Shown here: in pieces, positions 1 through 8,047 of the stretch
Layout of the letters: the number at the start of each line of letters is the position of its first letter
Numbering within the stretch: position 1 is the first letter of the stretch
Assembly (NCBI RefSeq): GCF_024385605.1
Contig: NZ_JANFOJ010000011.1
Span: 45,122-109,121 of the forward strand
DNA from: Sporolactobacillus sp. STSJ-5
GTDB taxonomy: Bacteria > Bacillota > Bacilli > Bacillales > Sporolactobacillaceae
DNA length: 64,000 nt
Direction of reading: 5' to 3'
Notes under the pieces: generated by a model
Databases searched by the model: none
What the model saw: the letters and a program-made list of their open reading frames with translations, nothing else
What the model was told of the DNA's origin: nothing
Translations under genes and position numbers: made by a program

Positions 1-388
1 CGTGCCATTTAACAAACTCTTTGATAGGCACAATGTATGTCTCTTTGTGCTTCACAAATCGTACAAGCAGGAATGCGTGTCCGCCGCAATTCCTATACCG
101 TTCAAGGAATCTCACTTGATGATCGTGAACATTAGCAAGTGGGAAACGTGTCCGCTCTACGGTCTCCTTCGCATCAAAGGCAATGCCCTGACCATTCAAG
201 CAGCCAATAAAGTCCACAGTGCTCTTCTTCGCTGGGATCAGTTTGCTAAAGTTGCCTTGCTTATCTCGAATAGGCTTAAAAGGTGTTGCAATCTTCTGAA
301 TCACTGCAATGCCTTTATGCTGATAAACGAGATTGCTAGATTCGATCTCGTGTTCGAGCTGCATGCCTAGATTTGCGTGTGTAGTCAT
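1..388 (-). CDS. RecU-like Holliday junction resolvase, C-terminus cut by window edge
   Basis: Reading the minus strand from the ATG at 388 gives about 129 residues beginning MTTHANLGMQLEHEI. The NxGxxLE start, a TPFKPI segment, STVDFIGCLNGQGIAFDAKET and FPLANVHDHQVRF match the RecU fold: the D and the E/K of the middle segment are the expected metal-binding residues of this PD-(D/E)xK family. RecU cleaves four-way junctions during recombination; phage copies resolve replication intermediates. The start codon shares one base with the stop of the upstream gene (TGATG), which suggests translational coupling. The C-terminus is missing only because the window ends. The open frame on the opposite strand is a shadow. 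Confidence 0.82.
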   Translation of the reverse strand, partial: MTTHANLGMQLEHEIESSNLVYQHKGIAVIQKIATPFKPIRDKQGNFSKLIPAKKSTVDFIGCLNGQGIAFDAKETVERTRFPLANVHDHQVRFLERYRNCGGHAFLLVRFVKHKETYIVPIKEFVKWH

Positions 389-729
389 CAGTCCCACGCC
401 CTTCTTAAGCCGATCGGCGCTTTTTTCTGGCTATAAACCTTGACTAACTGCCCCGGCTTTCCAACTCGCTTGTGCAGTTCTGCAAGCTCCGTCTCCGAGA
501 GAAAATAAGTATTAACTGGTCCATTCGCCGGATTAACAAGCGGCGTCCTCGGCTTCGGTGCTCTTGGCGGCCGTTTTTCTCCCCGCTTGGTACTCACCGC
601 TTCCTCAGGTGTCCACTTTTGATAGTGGATCCGGTGCTGAACATTAGCTTTCGTCAGCCCGTTCTGTTCCATTTTCTCGAGCAACTCGCCTTCAATTTCG
701 TGACCGTCGATCATGAATGGTTTGATCAT
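388..729 (-). CDS. Small phage protein of unknown function
   Basis: About 113 residues, starting MIKPFMIDGHEIEGELL. An ATG two codons further upstream (735) is only three bases from the AAGGAGG ribosome site, so the ATG at 729, nine bases away, is preferred. The N-terminal half has a helix-turn-helix-like stretch ending in the W-T-P-E-E-A-V pattern that is common in phage proteins and in DNA-binding parts of homing endonucleases. A proline- and arginine-rich linker follows, then a C-terminal segment with SETELAELHKRV. I do not recognise a named family. It is coupled to the recU-like gene by a TGATG overlap, so a role in phage DNA metabolism is possible but unproven. Confidence 0.6.
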   Translation of the reverse strand: MIKPFMIDGHEIEGELLEKMEQNGLTKANVQHRIHYQKWTPEEAVSTKRGEKRPPRAPKPRTPLVNPANGPVNTYFLSETELAELHKRVGKPGQLVKVYSQKKAPIGLRRAWD

Positions 730-742
730 CCCCATTACCTCC

Positions 743-970
743 TTACACCAAGTTGAACACTACGTAACCAGGCTTTTGCTCAAAGTTTGTCACATAGCCA
801 ACCTGCTTGGTGATTTGAAATCCCGTATACTTTCCGACTACAAATTCCTGTAGCACTACGGTATCGCCTTCGTGGTAGTCGCGATCGTTTTCCCGAACCT
901 CGAATCGCTTTCTACCTTCACCAACTGCTTGAAAAAACTTAGGAAGGATCTTGATCTTATGAGTTGCCAT
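743..970 (-). CDS. DUF3850 / ASCH-like (PUA-fold) phage protein
   Basis: 75 residues. The pattern HKIKILPKFFQAVGEGRKRFEVRENDRDYHEGDTVVLQEF, then YTGFQITKQVGYV and a terminal GYVVFNL, fits the DUF3850 family, small RNA-binding-like proteins with a PUA/ASCH fold found in phages and mobile elements. The biochemical role of the family is not settled; nucleic-acid or modified-nucleotide binding is inferred from the fold. The start codon lies inside the end of the small membrane ORF (957-1091), so the two are probably co-translated. Confidence 0.7.
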   Translation of the reverse strand: MATHKIKILPKFFQAVGEGRKRFEVRENDRDYHEGDTVVLQEFVVGKYTGFQITKQVGYVTNFEQKPGYVVFNLV

Positions 971-1091
971 ATACCCCTGCCTCCTTCATCTGTAGCCGTT
1001 CTTCCATCTCGCAGCCCTTACGCCATGCGAACAGCGTCAGTAGAGCTGAAAAGACGATTGGTGTACATATCAAAATCAATAGAGTTGTCAT
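957..1091 (-). CDS. Small single-span membrane protein, 44 aa
   Basis: Minus-strand ORF with an ATG at 1091, preceded by a GAGGAG ribosome site about eight bases away. It reads MTTLLILICTPIVFSALLTLFAW and then a charged tail (RKGCEMEERLQMKEAGVYGNS). The first 23 residues form one hydrophobic helix, followed by positive charges, so the C-terminus is probably cytoplasmic. The end overlaps the start of the DUF3850 gene by 14 bases, which supports translation. No family recognised. Phage genes of this size can be holin-like or moron membrane proteins, but the position among replication genes gives no functional hint. Confidence 0.55.
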   Translation of the reverse strand: MTTLLILICTPIVFSALLTLFAWRKGCEMEERLQMKEAGVYGNS

Positions 1092-1104
1092 TCCCCTGCT
1101 CCTC

Positions 1105-1953
1105 TCAGATTGATTTCAAGAATTCATCAAGTTCTCGTGCACGTTGCTGTACCACTTCTGGATCTTCCTGAGGTTGTTCCTTCTGTGGCTTGTCCATCCA
1201 CTCAGGTTCAATTTCCCTATGCTGCTGATCATTGGGACGATGATTTCTCTGTCGCTGTGCTTGGAATTCTTTCTGCTCCCGTTCAACATCAGACAATTTC
1301 TTAATGCCTTTTTTCGACCAATTGTTCAGAATACCAACAGCGTAGCCATAGGTTTTACCAACCTCTGCTGCCATACGAAAAGCTTTACAGATAACAGCAT
1401 CTTCTAGGCCATCTTGATCAAGGTACACGACGATATTTTTACACTGCATCGGGTTGGGTTGTTTTCCAAAGCATTGATAATATTCATCGAACCAATTCTG
1501 CCGACTAACTGCAGTTGTTTGTTTTGTTTCGTTTTGTTTCGTTTCATAACTAACTAATGCGGAAACATTGTCGGAAGGTTTGTCGGAAAGGTTGTCGGAA
1601 ACATTGTCGGAAAGATTGTCGGCATCTATTGCCGACAGCAATGATTTCTCGGAAACTTTGTAGGCAACCATTGCCGACAAATCATATAGTTGATAGATAG
1701 CTGACTTGCTTCCCTTCCTTGATCTAAAATCAATAAAACCTTTCATTTTTAAATCATTACGTGCGTTTGATATCGTTCTCTCAGAGAGGCCCGTCTTAAT
1801 GCACAACACCGATACAGCTACCCCAAATTCTCTAAGCCATCCAGCCTTATTGTTTACGTTCGCCAATGCGTGCCATAAAGCAATTGCTGATGTGCTAAGC
1901 TGACTTGTTTCGAGCCGATCATAGAATGCATTAATCAATCGAATGTAGTTCAA
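1105..1953 (-). CDS. Phage replisome organizer (winged helix + DnaD-type C-terminal domain)
   Basis: 282 residues with a TTG start at 1953, seven bases after a GAGGAGG ribosome site. Residues about 1-90 form a winged-helix DNA-binding domain (LSTSAIALWHAL, CIKTGLSERTISNARNDLKMKGFIDF). Residues about 108-140 are a repetitive acidic linker (SDNxSDNxSD). The C-terminal domain about 150-225 has the DnaD/DnaB2 signature ending YAVGILNNW. Such proteins bind the phage origin and recruit the helicase loader. The linker coincides with exact DNA iterons (see the separate entry), as expected when the origin lies inside the initiator gene. No helicase or loader gene is visible in the window, so host DnaC/DnaI or genes to the left must serve. 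Confidence 0.85.
   Translation of the reverse strand: MNYIRLINAFYDRLETSQLSTSAIALWHALANVNNKAGWLREFGVAVSVLCIKTGLSERTISNARNDLKMKGFIDFRSRKGSKSAIYQLYDLSAMVAYKVSEKSLLSAIDADNLSDNVSDNLSDKPSDNVSALVSYETKQNETKQTTAVSRQNWFDEYYQCFGKQPNPMQCKNIVVYLDQDGLEDAVICKAFRMAAEVGKTYGYAVGILNNWSKKGIKKLSDVEREQKEFQAQRQRNHRPNDQQHREIEPEWMDKPQKEQPQEDPEVVQQRARELDEFLKSI
1556..1680. repeat. Iteron array inside the replisome organizer gene, probable phage origin
   Basis: The heptamer TTGTCGG occurs five times on the plus strand at 1568, 1580, 1592, 1604 and 1616, a strict 12-bp period, mostly followed by AAA. A perfect inverted copy (CCGACAA) is at 1674-1680 and a near copy at 1632-1638. An AT-rich stretch follows at about 1729-1766. 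Regular iterons next to an AT-rich block within the initiator gene are the classical design of theta-type phage origins. In protein they encode a (S-D-N-x) repeat. Origin function is inferred. Confidence 0.65.
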
Positions 1954-1981
1954 GGACCCACCTCCTCACATAACTCTTGAA

Positions 1982-2461
1982 TCAAAATGGTAAATCATCA
2001 TCTGAGATGTTCACTTGGGTACCATCATTGGCAAACGGATCTTCAAAACTTGGTTCAGATTGCTGAGATTGGCTCCTGCCGGTGCTTTGATTGCCACCGC
2101 TATAGTTGTTACCACTTGCTGGCTGATTGCTAGAATGAGAGCCTTTGGGCTCTAAGAACTGCACACTGTCGGCAATAACTTCAGTGATATAAACCATGCG
2201 TTTCTTGTTGTCTTTGTAGTTTCTTGTTTGGATCCGCCCATCTACGCCCGCAAGGCTTCCTTTACTCAGAAAGTTCGCCGCGTTTTCTGCTTGCTTTCTC
2301 CAGACAACGACTGGAATGAAGTCCGCTTCTTGTTCACCATCTTGTTTCTTAAATGGTCGATTAACAGCAATCGTAAAACTCGTCACGGCAACACCATTCG
2401 GCGTATATCTTAATTCCGGATCCTTGGTCAATCTACCGACCAAAACTACACGATTGATCAT
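1982..2461 (-). CDS. ssb: Single-stranded DNA-binding protein (phage copy)
   Basis: 159 residues starting [23 protein letters not shown], the standard bacterial OB-fold SSB opening. The conserved [32 protein letters not shown] and [14 protein letters not shown] blocks follow. Residues about 113-145 are a Gly/Ser/Gln-rich flexible linker, and the protein ends in the acidic tip DDDLPF that recruits partner proteins. It coats ssDNA during phage replication and recombination, between the MBL-fold gene and the replisome organizer gene. The chromosomal ssb would be elsewhere (beside rpsF/rpsR), so this is the phage homologue. Confidence 0.95.
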   Translation of the reverse strand: MINRVVLVGRLTKDPELRYTPNGVAVTSFTIAVNRPFKKQDGEQEADFIPVVVWRKQAENAANFLSKGSLAGVDGRIQTRNYKDNKKRMVYITEVIADSVQFLEPKGSHSSNQPASGNNYSGGNQSTGRSQSQQSEPSFEDPFANDGTQVNISDDDLPF

Positions 2462-2474
2462 TAGTGAGCTCCTT

Positions 2475-3179
2475 TCATGCGATATAAACGGGTTTCCCCG
2501 TTAATTCCATAATTTCTCGCTTGAATCGTGCTGCATCTGAGTTATTGTTAGAGAGATGGAGCAGCCAAATCTCTCGAACTCGTGAAAGATCATTTGCCTT
2601 TAAAAAATCTTTCACATTATCCAACGAAAAGTGAGATCGGATCAGCCTCCTTCTCATAACCTGAGGAATACGTCCATCCAGGATGTTTTGATCTAGGATA
2701 TCGAGGCTGTAATTGCATTCGACCATGATGTGTGACAAGTTATTAAACTTGTATCTTATGTAGTAAGTGTCGGTTGCAAATAATAACTTCTCTCCAGATT
2801 GATTGGCCAATAGGTAGCCCAGTGGTTCGCTCACGTCATGCTGAACATCGAAGGGCATGATCGTCCAGGTTCCTAACTGGAACTGTTTCCTTGCCTCAAC
2901 AGGCTTCACGCGATGCCCGGCAATGCCGAGTTTGGAGAACGTACCTTTACTCGCATAAACATCAATCGCTCCTTTCCTGATTACATCTTTTATCGCTTTT
3001 GAATGATCACCATGTTCATGAGTGACAAGACATCCGGCCACTTGGGACATGTGAAAATCGAATCCAATTTGAATGCCCTTGTAATTGATTCCTGCTTCCA
3101 GTAACAGTAACGTGTGACCATCTGTGATCTTGTAGGCATTTCCAGATGAGCCCGAAGCAAGCGGCATGATTTCAATCAT
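2475..3179 (-). CDS. Metallo-beta-lactamase-fold hydrolase, probable phage nuclease
   Basis: 234 residues. The opening [11 protein letters not shown] and the T-H-E-H-G-D-H motif near residue 53 are typical of the YycJ/WalJ-like branch of the MBL superfamily, whose characterised members act on nucleic acids. Later metal ligands can be seen in the FATDT stretch and the H of LLHLSNNN near the C-terminus. The start codon overlaps the stop of the RecT-like gene (TGATG). Placed after a Rad50-like ATPase gene and an annealing-protein gene, it may supply the nuclease activity of a phage recombination module, the part that SbcD/Mre11 plays with SbcC. That partnership is inference. Confidence 0.75.
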   Translation of the reverse strand: MIEIMPLASGSSGNAYKITDGHTLLLLEAGINYKGIQIGFDFHMSQVAGCLVTHEHGDHSKAIKDVIRKGAIDVYASKGTFSKLGIAGHRVKPVEARKQFQLGTWTIMPFDVQHDVSEPLGYLLANQSGEKLLFATDTYYIRYKFNNLSHIMVECNYSLDILDQNILDGRIPQVMRRRLIRSHFSLDNVKDFLKANDLSRVREIWLLHLSNNNSDAARFKREIMELTGKPVYIA

Positions 3180-4315
3180 CAGAACCCAGGACCGCCAGCA
3201 GCTGCGGACTTTTCAAAGTCACCTGCAGGATCATCTTCAACCCTGGTCTCTTGTTCTTCTGCTTTGGGATTATCCTGGATAGGTTCATTCTTATGAATCG
3301 GCTCAGCTTTTTCCCGATGATTCGGTTGTTCTTCCTCCTGATTACTTCCGGTTTCGGACACTTCAACATCAATCGTTTCGCGATTTGCATTCGTGGCAAT
3401 TTCTTTACGGACACGTGATGTCTCACCATCGGTTTCTTCATAACTCATTTGAATTAACGCATTACCGAAATCTTTTGGAATCTTTTTGACGATGTTGTTT
3501 CGCATCTTGCGAATAATCATAGTTTCCCGGCTTTGCGGATCTTTCCATGCCGGACTGATATAGTCACTTAGTGACGGATCATCAAGAGCGTCAAGACCCA
3601 AATCTGAAGCCTTTTTTAAAAGCTCTTTTTTCTTTTTACTTATTTCTTTCTTTTGCTCCGCTGTCGCTTTGTATCTGCTTTCAGCGATACCAAACGTCTC
3701 ATTCATCAGATTGTTGCTAATATGTGCAATTAGGTTTCTAGCTACATCCGCGCGTTCAGCGATGTAGTATTCAACTGTGTCGTCAGTCTTGATAATCGGA
3801 TAAACAACCCGAATCACCTTACCTGTCCCAGACGGTGTCCACTTTGGCGATGTCATTTCCAAACCGTTGTAAGAAGGGTATTCGAACTTATCGTTTTCAC
3901 GGATCATCCAAAACTGCTTGACTGATTTCACATCTCGTCCGAATCGGGCAAGAATGGAATCATTCCCATCTCCTTCAATGCCCATTTCAATTTGCTTTTT
4001 CCATACTTTATCTTTGCTTCCCTGGGCCTGAAATCCGACGTTTCTCAACTGGAAGTACACTTCACGTGGGCTCGCTGCAGCGTTCAATTTAAGAGCCGCA
4101 ACCTGGAGCAACGTATCTGTGACATTGCTTTTATCAAGCTGCTCATCATTCCAACTAATCAATTTTGAATCTAGAACGTTATTAATCGCTGCAATTGCTG
4201 ATAGTACGCACTGCTTTGAGTAAGTATCCATTTTGATTCCGCTGCCAGTCAGCTGGTTCTCAATCATTGGCGCGAACGTATCATTGATCTTTGTTAAAGC
4301 TGTTGAAAATGCCAT
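3179..4315 (-). CDS. Probable RecT-family single-strand annealing recombinase
   Basis: 378 residues. The section around residues 65-100 (VTDTLLQVAALKLNAAASPREVYFQLRNVG) resembles the conserved core of RecT/Red-beta proteins, and length and gene order (between a Rad50-like ATPase gene and an MBL gene, upstream of ssb) fit. The C-terminal quarter is low-complexity and highly charged (many E, K, Q, N), a likely partner-binding tail. RecT-type proteins anneal complementary ssDNA after exonuclease resection. The ATG abuts the stop of the ATPase gene (TAAATG) and the ribosome site GGAGGAGG lies in that gene's last codons. The family call rests on a weak match plus context. Confidence 0.5.
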   Translation of the reverse strand: MAFSTALTKINDTFAPMIENQLTGSGIKMDTYSKQCVLSAIAAINNVLDSKLISWNDEQLDKSNVTDTLLQVAALKLNAAASPREVYFQLRNVGFQAQGSKDKVWKKQIEMGIEGDGNDSILARFGRDVKSVKQFWMIRENDKFEYPSYNGLEMTSPKWTPSGTGKVIRVVYPIIKTDDTVEYYIAERADVARNLIAHISNNLMNETFGIAESRYKATAEQKKEISKKKKELLKKASDLGLDALDDPSLSDYISPAWKDPQSRETMIIRKMRNNIVKKIPKDFGNALIQMSYEETDGETSRVRKEIATNANRETIDVEVSETGSNQEEEQPNHREKAEPIHKNEPIQDNPKAEEQETRVEDDPAGDFEKSAAAGGPGF

Positions 4316-6304
4316 TTAGATAACCTCCTCCGTGATCTCTGATCTGTTAACGATGCGTAATTCCTTGTCTTCAGCAGACACGATCAAGCTAACGACCTGG
4401 GCATCTGTTTCCGCGAGGTTTGTCACGGATTCACGGTTGTCCACAAAAATTGGTACCCGAATACCGTAAAACTCGGAAAGGGTTTCAATCGCATCTAGGC
4501 CGACGTTGATCCGCGCTGCATTATTTAAGTCACTGTACGGAACGCCCTCAAAAGTTATCTCGCAAACATCAGCTAGGCTACCGTTTACTTGGCGATCAAA
4601 CAGTTTAAATCGCGCAAACTTGAATTTGCCATTAATCCGTGACTCCAACATATTTACTTTTGTTTCAGTAAATACATCAGTCAGGTGTTGGATATATTCG
4701 GCACGTTCGAACTTTTTGGTAAGATCTTTCTCTAATTGTTCAAGTTCTAAAATTCGCTGCTCTTGCGTCCGGTTCGTTTCAAATCGTCCAAGTACTGTTG
4801 CCAGATTAGCCTGCTGCGCTCTTAGCTTTGCTTTCTCCTCATTTGCTTTCATGATGACAAAATCAGTAGACTCACGTATATCGTTTATTTCTCTATTGAT
4901 CTTGGCAATTTGGTTCCCAAATTCTTGATACTTAGGATCATCCATGACAGAAGATGTTCCAGTATTGAGCTCATCAATCTCTGCTTTTAGCGCATTAAGA
5001 GCAGCTGTTTTCTTCGATAGATCAGCCCTGGTATCCTCAACCTCGGCATTAGATACCTTGATCTCTTTTTCAAGTTCACTGACCTTGGCCATGGTATCTT
5101 TGCCTTCGTTTTGGATCGATTCCAAGCGCTGTGCCTTTTTCAAGTTAAAATGTTGTTCTGCGTGTTTCCGTGCATCTTCAACTTTTTCAGGCTGAAGATC
5201 TTGTCCACATTTTGGGCAAATGGTCACACCAGTAAAATTAAACTGTTCAGCGTTTACCGAGGCCCACTCATGGCGAAGATCCTCGGCCTTGCCTTTCAAT
5301 CTGGCAATCACGTTTTGTTTTTTTAAATTGGCTTCCTCAATTTCTTTAATTCGCCGGTTACCCTTGTCGACTATTACTTTCCGATCGTAGTATTCAATAC
5401 GAAGATCATCGATCTTTTTGTGTAAATCCGATTGATAACCGTTGCGAAATTCCTGTTGTTCGCCTCGGATTTTAAGAATTTTGTTCTTTAGTTCAGTGAC
5501 TTCTCCACCGGAACGGATTTGAGCGATACGGTCATCAACTTCATTGATCTTTTCTTGGATATCCGAAGCCTGTTTTTCCAACTCACTTTCGCTCAGTCCA
5601 CCAACATCCGACTTTGCTCGATTTGCTTCATCGATACGATCAGGAAGAGATTTCAGCTGATGATTGATATTTTTTTGCTGCTCTTTGACAATTTTCCGGT
5701 AATCCTCAATTGAGTGAGATCCAAGAATTTCTGGAAGTTCGGCCAGTTCTGGGTTGGCTGCAATTACATCTTTGTCAGCGACATTACCGCAGATGTTCAG
5801 CACCGTGCTACGACGTTCTTTCCATGGCAGCGTCTCACTAAAATAGGTAGGTGAAGAAAGAAGCTTAAAAAGCTTTTCATCGCCATTGACTAGGTTTATC
5901 ACCTGCAGATCATATTCACGTTTTCGGCTGGGTACGCCGTTGATGTAATACTTTGTTTCATGGCCGGAAAACGTCTCCTTAGGAGAGTCTTTTTTTCTCG
6001 TCCACACTTCGTGAAAAACACGTTTCAGCGACAAAGCAGTTCCATTCACAGTAAATGCACCACTGACCGAAGAATCGCGATGATGAACCTGCTCACCACT
6101 TTTAAGCAACGGCTTGATTGAAAAGTCAGCACGATCGCGGCTGTCTTTTCCGAATAGGAGCCAGCTGTAACCATCAGAAATGGTTGTCTTACCGGAAGCA
6201 TTCTCGCCGAAGACATTTAAGTCTTTACCATCCGCTTTAATGAACAGGTTGCGTACGCCTTTAAAATTAATGATTTCGAGTTCATCGAGTTTGATGTCTT
6301 TCAT
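4316..6304 (-). CDS. SbcC/Rad50-like AAA ATPase with CxxC zinc hook (phage)
   Basis: 662 residues. The N-terminus (LDELEIINFKGVRNLFI) and Walker A G-E-N-A-S-G-K-T-T (residues about 33-41) are those of the SMC/Rad50 class. Two long coiled-coil arms (about 200-350 and 385-530) flank a C-P-K-C-G motif near residue 363, a Rad50-type zinc hook. The C-terminal lobe has an IFVDNRESV segment in the Walker B/D-loop position. It probably binds and remodels DNA ends for recombination. No SbcD/Mre11 nuclease gene is adjacent; an annealing protein and an MBL-fold protein follow instead. Half the length of chromosomal SbcC, as usual for phage versions. Confidence 0.85.
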   Translation of the reverse strand: MKDIKLDELEIINFKGVRNLFIKADGKDLNVFGENASGKTTISDGYSWLLFGKDSRDRADFSIKPLLKSGEQVHHRDSSVSGAFTVNGTALSLKRVFHEVWTRKKDSPKETFSGHETKYYINGVPSRKREYDLQVINLVNGDEKLFKLLSSPTYFSETLPWKERRSTVLNICGNVADKDVIAANPELAELPEILGSHSIEDYRKIVKEQQKNINHQLKSLPDRIDEANRAKSDVGGLSESELEKQASDIQEKINEVDDRIAQIRSGGEVTELKNKILKIRGEQQEFRNGYQSDLHKKIDDLRIEYYDRKVIVDKGNRRIKEIEEANLKKQNVIARLKGKAEDLRHEWASVNAEQFNFTGVTICPKCGQDLQPEKVEDARKHAEQHFNLKKAQRLESIQNEGKDTMAKVSELEKEIKVSNAEVEDTRADLSKKTAALNALKAEIDELNTGTSSVMDDPKYQEFGNQIAKINREINDIRESTDFVIMKANEEKAKLRAQQANLATVLGRFETNRTQEQRILELEQLEKDLTKKFERAEYIQHLTDVFTETKVNMLESRINGKFKFARFKLFDRQVNGSLADVCEITFEGVPYSDLNNAARINVGLDAIETLSEFYGIRVPIFVDNRESVTNLAETDAQVVSLIVSAEDKELRIVNRSEITEEVI

Positions 6305-6380
6305 TCGTTGTGCACCTCCATTTGATTTTTCCGATCATCCCCTGTTAAAATGAAGGGGATGAATATCAACATAAATTGCC

Positions 6381-6605
6381 TTACCCTAGAACGCCCTGGC
6401 CGGCGTTCTTTTCATTTGCCAAGCAAACTTCATAAAGCCTTTCAATCCGGTTAACTTCACTGGAACTAGCTTGAGCCATTCCCGCGTAGAAACCTTTTTC
6501 CGCATCCGTTTGACTAAAATAGGATAAATCCTGTGCCGTTTTCAAATCTTGTTCAGCAAGTTTTTTTGTAAAAAGAACCAGTTCTGCAAAATGGCTTTTC
6601 TCCAA
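6381..6605 (-). CDS. Hypothetical phage protein, 74 aa
   Basis: The reading frame starts at a TTG (6605) a few bases after GGGGGTGA. The protein (MEKSHFAELVLFTKKLAEQDLKTAQ...) is mostly helical and charged with no membrane segment. It sits in the early operon between the small ORF group and the ATPase gene, with a 76-base gap to the latter. I recognise no family. Confidence 0.5.
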   Translation of the reverse strand: MEKSHFAELVLFTKKLAEQDLKTAQDLSYFSQTDAEKGFYAGMAQASSSEVNRIERLYEVCLANEKNAGQGVLG

Positions 6606-6619
6606 GTACTCACCCCCTT

Positions 6620-6781
6620 TTAGCGATTACGATAATATTCAGCCGCTTCTTTCACCGTCTTGAAATCGAACTCAAAATACATAGCGCCGAGCATTTTCTT
6701 CTTTTGATCCTCAGTCAAACCAACCTTTGCAGCAGCTAGCAGCATATATCCGAGCGCTGCATCATTCGACCAATCAGCCAT
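6620..6781 (-). CDS. Small phage ORF, 53 aa
   Basis: Minus-strand ORF from the ATG at 6781: MADWSNDAALGYMLLAAAKVGLTEDQKKKMLGAMY..., ending YYRNR. The start codon overlaps the last codons of the preceding 48-residue ORF in another frame, the usual sign of tight coupling in phage early operons. The sequence suggests a small all-helical protein; D-A-A-x-G-Y and a later F-D-F-K-T stretch recur, from memory, in short phage proteins of unknown role. No function assigned. Confidence 0.55.
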   Translation of the reverse strand: MADWSNDAALGYMLLAAAKVGLTEDQKKKMLGAMYFEFDFKTVKEAAEYYRNR

Positions 6782-6920
6782 TCAGTTCACCACGCTTCAA
6801 AATCACTTTCATTTGTGCAAGTTCTGCCATTGCCCAGCGTTCCGCTTTTACAAATCCGTTACGTCTAGCAACGTTTTTCATGTTTTCAAGCATTGTGATT
6901 CGCGCCATTACTTCTTCCAT
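6774..6920 (-). CDS. Small phage ORF, 48 aa
   Basis: Minus-strand ORF from the ATG at 6920, reading MEEVMARITMLENMKNVARRNGF and ending LKRGELNG. It overlaps both neighbours (start within the 47-residue ORF upstream, stop inside the start of the 53-residue ORF downstream). A GAGGTGGG ribosome-site-like run lies just upstream. The sequence is helical and basic. Function unknown. Confidence 0.5.
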   Translation of the reverse strand: MEEVMARITMLENMKNVARRNGFVKAERWAMAELAQMKVILKRGELNG

Positions 6921-7051
6921 GGATTTCCCACCTCGTTTTCTTTTCTCAGATTTTCCAAGCTGTTCAAATACGCTTTGAATTGAGTCGGATCCATTCGGTA
7001 TTTCAGATCATCGATGATGTCATCCCTGGTTCTTAGAACATGTGCGATCAT
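6908..7051 (-). CDS. Small phage ORF, 47 aa
   Basis: Minus-strand ORF from the ATG at 7051, which overlaps the stop of the 204-residue gene upstream (ATGA-type junction). It reads MIAHVLRTRDDIIDDLKYRMDP and ends EVGNPWKK. Predicted helical and soluble. Supported only by its tight packing in the operon; no family recognised. Confidence 0.45.
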   Translation of the reverse strand: MIAHVLRTRDDIIDDLKYRMDPTQFKAYLNSLENLRKENEVGNPWKK

Positions 7052-7662
7052 CCATACACCTTCTCACGCTCGATCTTGATAAGCCGATCAACCGAGCTCA
7101 CTGCCACTTTGTCAACTAACGCTTCATTCATCCAGGCATTCTGTATGTCCGCCCAAGGTATGTTCCAGTTCATCTCGATCGACATCAGTACGCATTCCGA
7201 AGCTTGGAATGTATCATCGATTTGCCCCGCCTTTTCCTTAATTTCCGCTATCTGTCGGTCACTAAGTTCTTGTCCTGGTCTCATATCCTTGCTGAATATC
7301 AACAATTCTTGAGCGGCCTTGATTCCTTTTTGGGCTTGATCGATGTAGTTGATTAGCTGCTGCTCAATCTTCTCGATCAACCTCGGATCTGTTGGTATTC
7401 TTGATATTCCGAAGATGTGCAATACTGCTTGTCTTGCAAGTCTGTCCTCACAGGCATCACACCATGTTAGTGCTTCATCAAGGCTGATATTACTTAGTCC
7501 ATCCTCGACACTTGCAATCCTAAACCGCTGAGTGCCAATTGCTTCTGCAAGACCTGTTTTCGTTCGCATGTTCTCCTTGACAGAATATTCTCGTGCTGCT
7601 TTAAGAACCTCACGTAAAGAAGATGCCCGAAACACGAGAGCAGGCCGTTTCATGTTCGCCAC
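7048..7662 (-). CDS. Phage HTH protein with long helical C-terminal domain
   Basis: 204 residues from a GTG at 7662, eight bases after GGAGG. Residues about 30-70 (KENMRTKTGLAEAIGTQRFRIASVEDGLSNISLDEALTWCDAC) look like an XRE-type helix-turn-helix. The remainder is helical with no recognised domain. It lies in the early operon just after the small regulatory genes, so it may be an early transcriptional regulator. Specific function is unknown. Confidence 0.6.
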   Translation of the reverse strand: MANMKRPALVFRASSLREVLKAAREYSVKENMRTKTGLAEAIGTQRFRIASVEDGLSNISLDEALTWCDACEDRLARQAVLHIFGISRIPTDPRLIEKIEQQLINYIDQAQKGIKAAQELLIFSKDMRPGQELSDRQIAEIKEKAGQIDDTFQASECVLMSIEMNWNIPWADIQNAWMNEALVDKVAVSSVDRLIKIEREKVYG

Positions 7663-7715
7663 AACGTTCGCCTCCGACTGATTAATGACTTGGAATAATA
7701 TAGAAATATGGATTG

Positions 7716-8033
7716 CTAGATTTTCATCCGACGTACTGTGATCTGTCGAACTCGCTCAATGTTCTCTTCCATAAACTTGAACACCGCGTCTCTTGGAAAA
7801 CGACTTTTGATTAACTTACTTCTTGGAAATCCAGGAAGACTTGTAATCCGATCAACCGTTGGCAGACTGACCTGCAACTGTGCTGCAATGTGCTGGCGAG
7901 TAAGCATCATTGGAAGATCGTATTTATCTCGGCCTTCTTGTACTCCTTGTTCATAAGCTTTCCGGCACAGCGTTTGAATGTAGTCGATCATGTCATCATT
8001 GAAATCGTCTGGTGTGAGTGCTACGCGAGCCAC
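7716..8033 (-). CDS. Excisionase-like HTH protein (DUF771-like)
   Basis: 105 residues from a GTG at 8033, about seven bases after AGGAGG. The segment MLTRQHIAAQLQVSLPTVDRITSLPGFPRSKLIKSRFPRDAVFKFMEENI is a winged-helix/MerR-like DNA-binding motif close to DUF771 and to the helix-turn-helix used by excisionases. It follows the Cro-like gene, where phages usually place an excisionase or a second regulator. It could direct the integrase towards excision or act as an early-gene regulator; the sequence cannot separate these. Confidence 0.65.
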   Translation of the reverse strand: MARVALTPDDFNDDMIDYIQTLCRKAYEQGVQEGRDKYDLPMMLTRQHIAAQLQVSLPTVDRITSLPGFPRSKLIKSRFPRDAVFKFMEENIERVRQITVRRMKI

Positions 8034-8047
8034 GTGATCGCCTCCTT

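Noticed and set aside
2..370. Plus-strand open frame of 122 codons at the left edge
   Set aside because: It is the antisense shadow of the RecU-like gene, whose minus-strand translation shows the family motifs.
1556..1680. Regular repeats considered as a CRISPR array
   Set aside because: The unit is 12 bp with no unique spacers and lies in a coding frame, so it is an iteron array.
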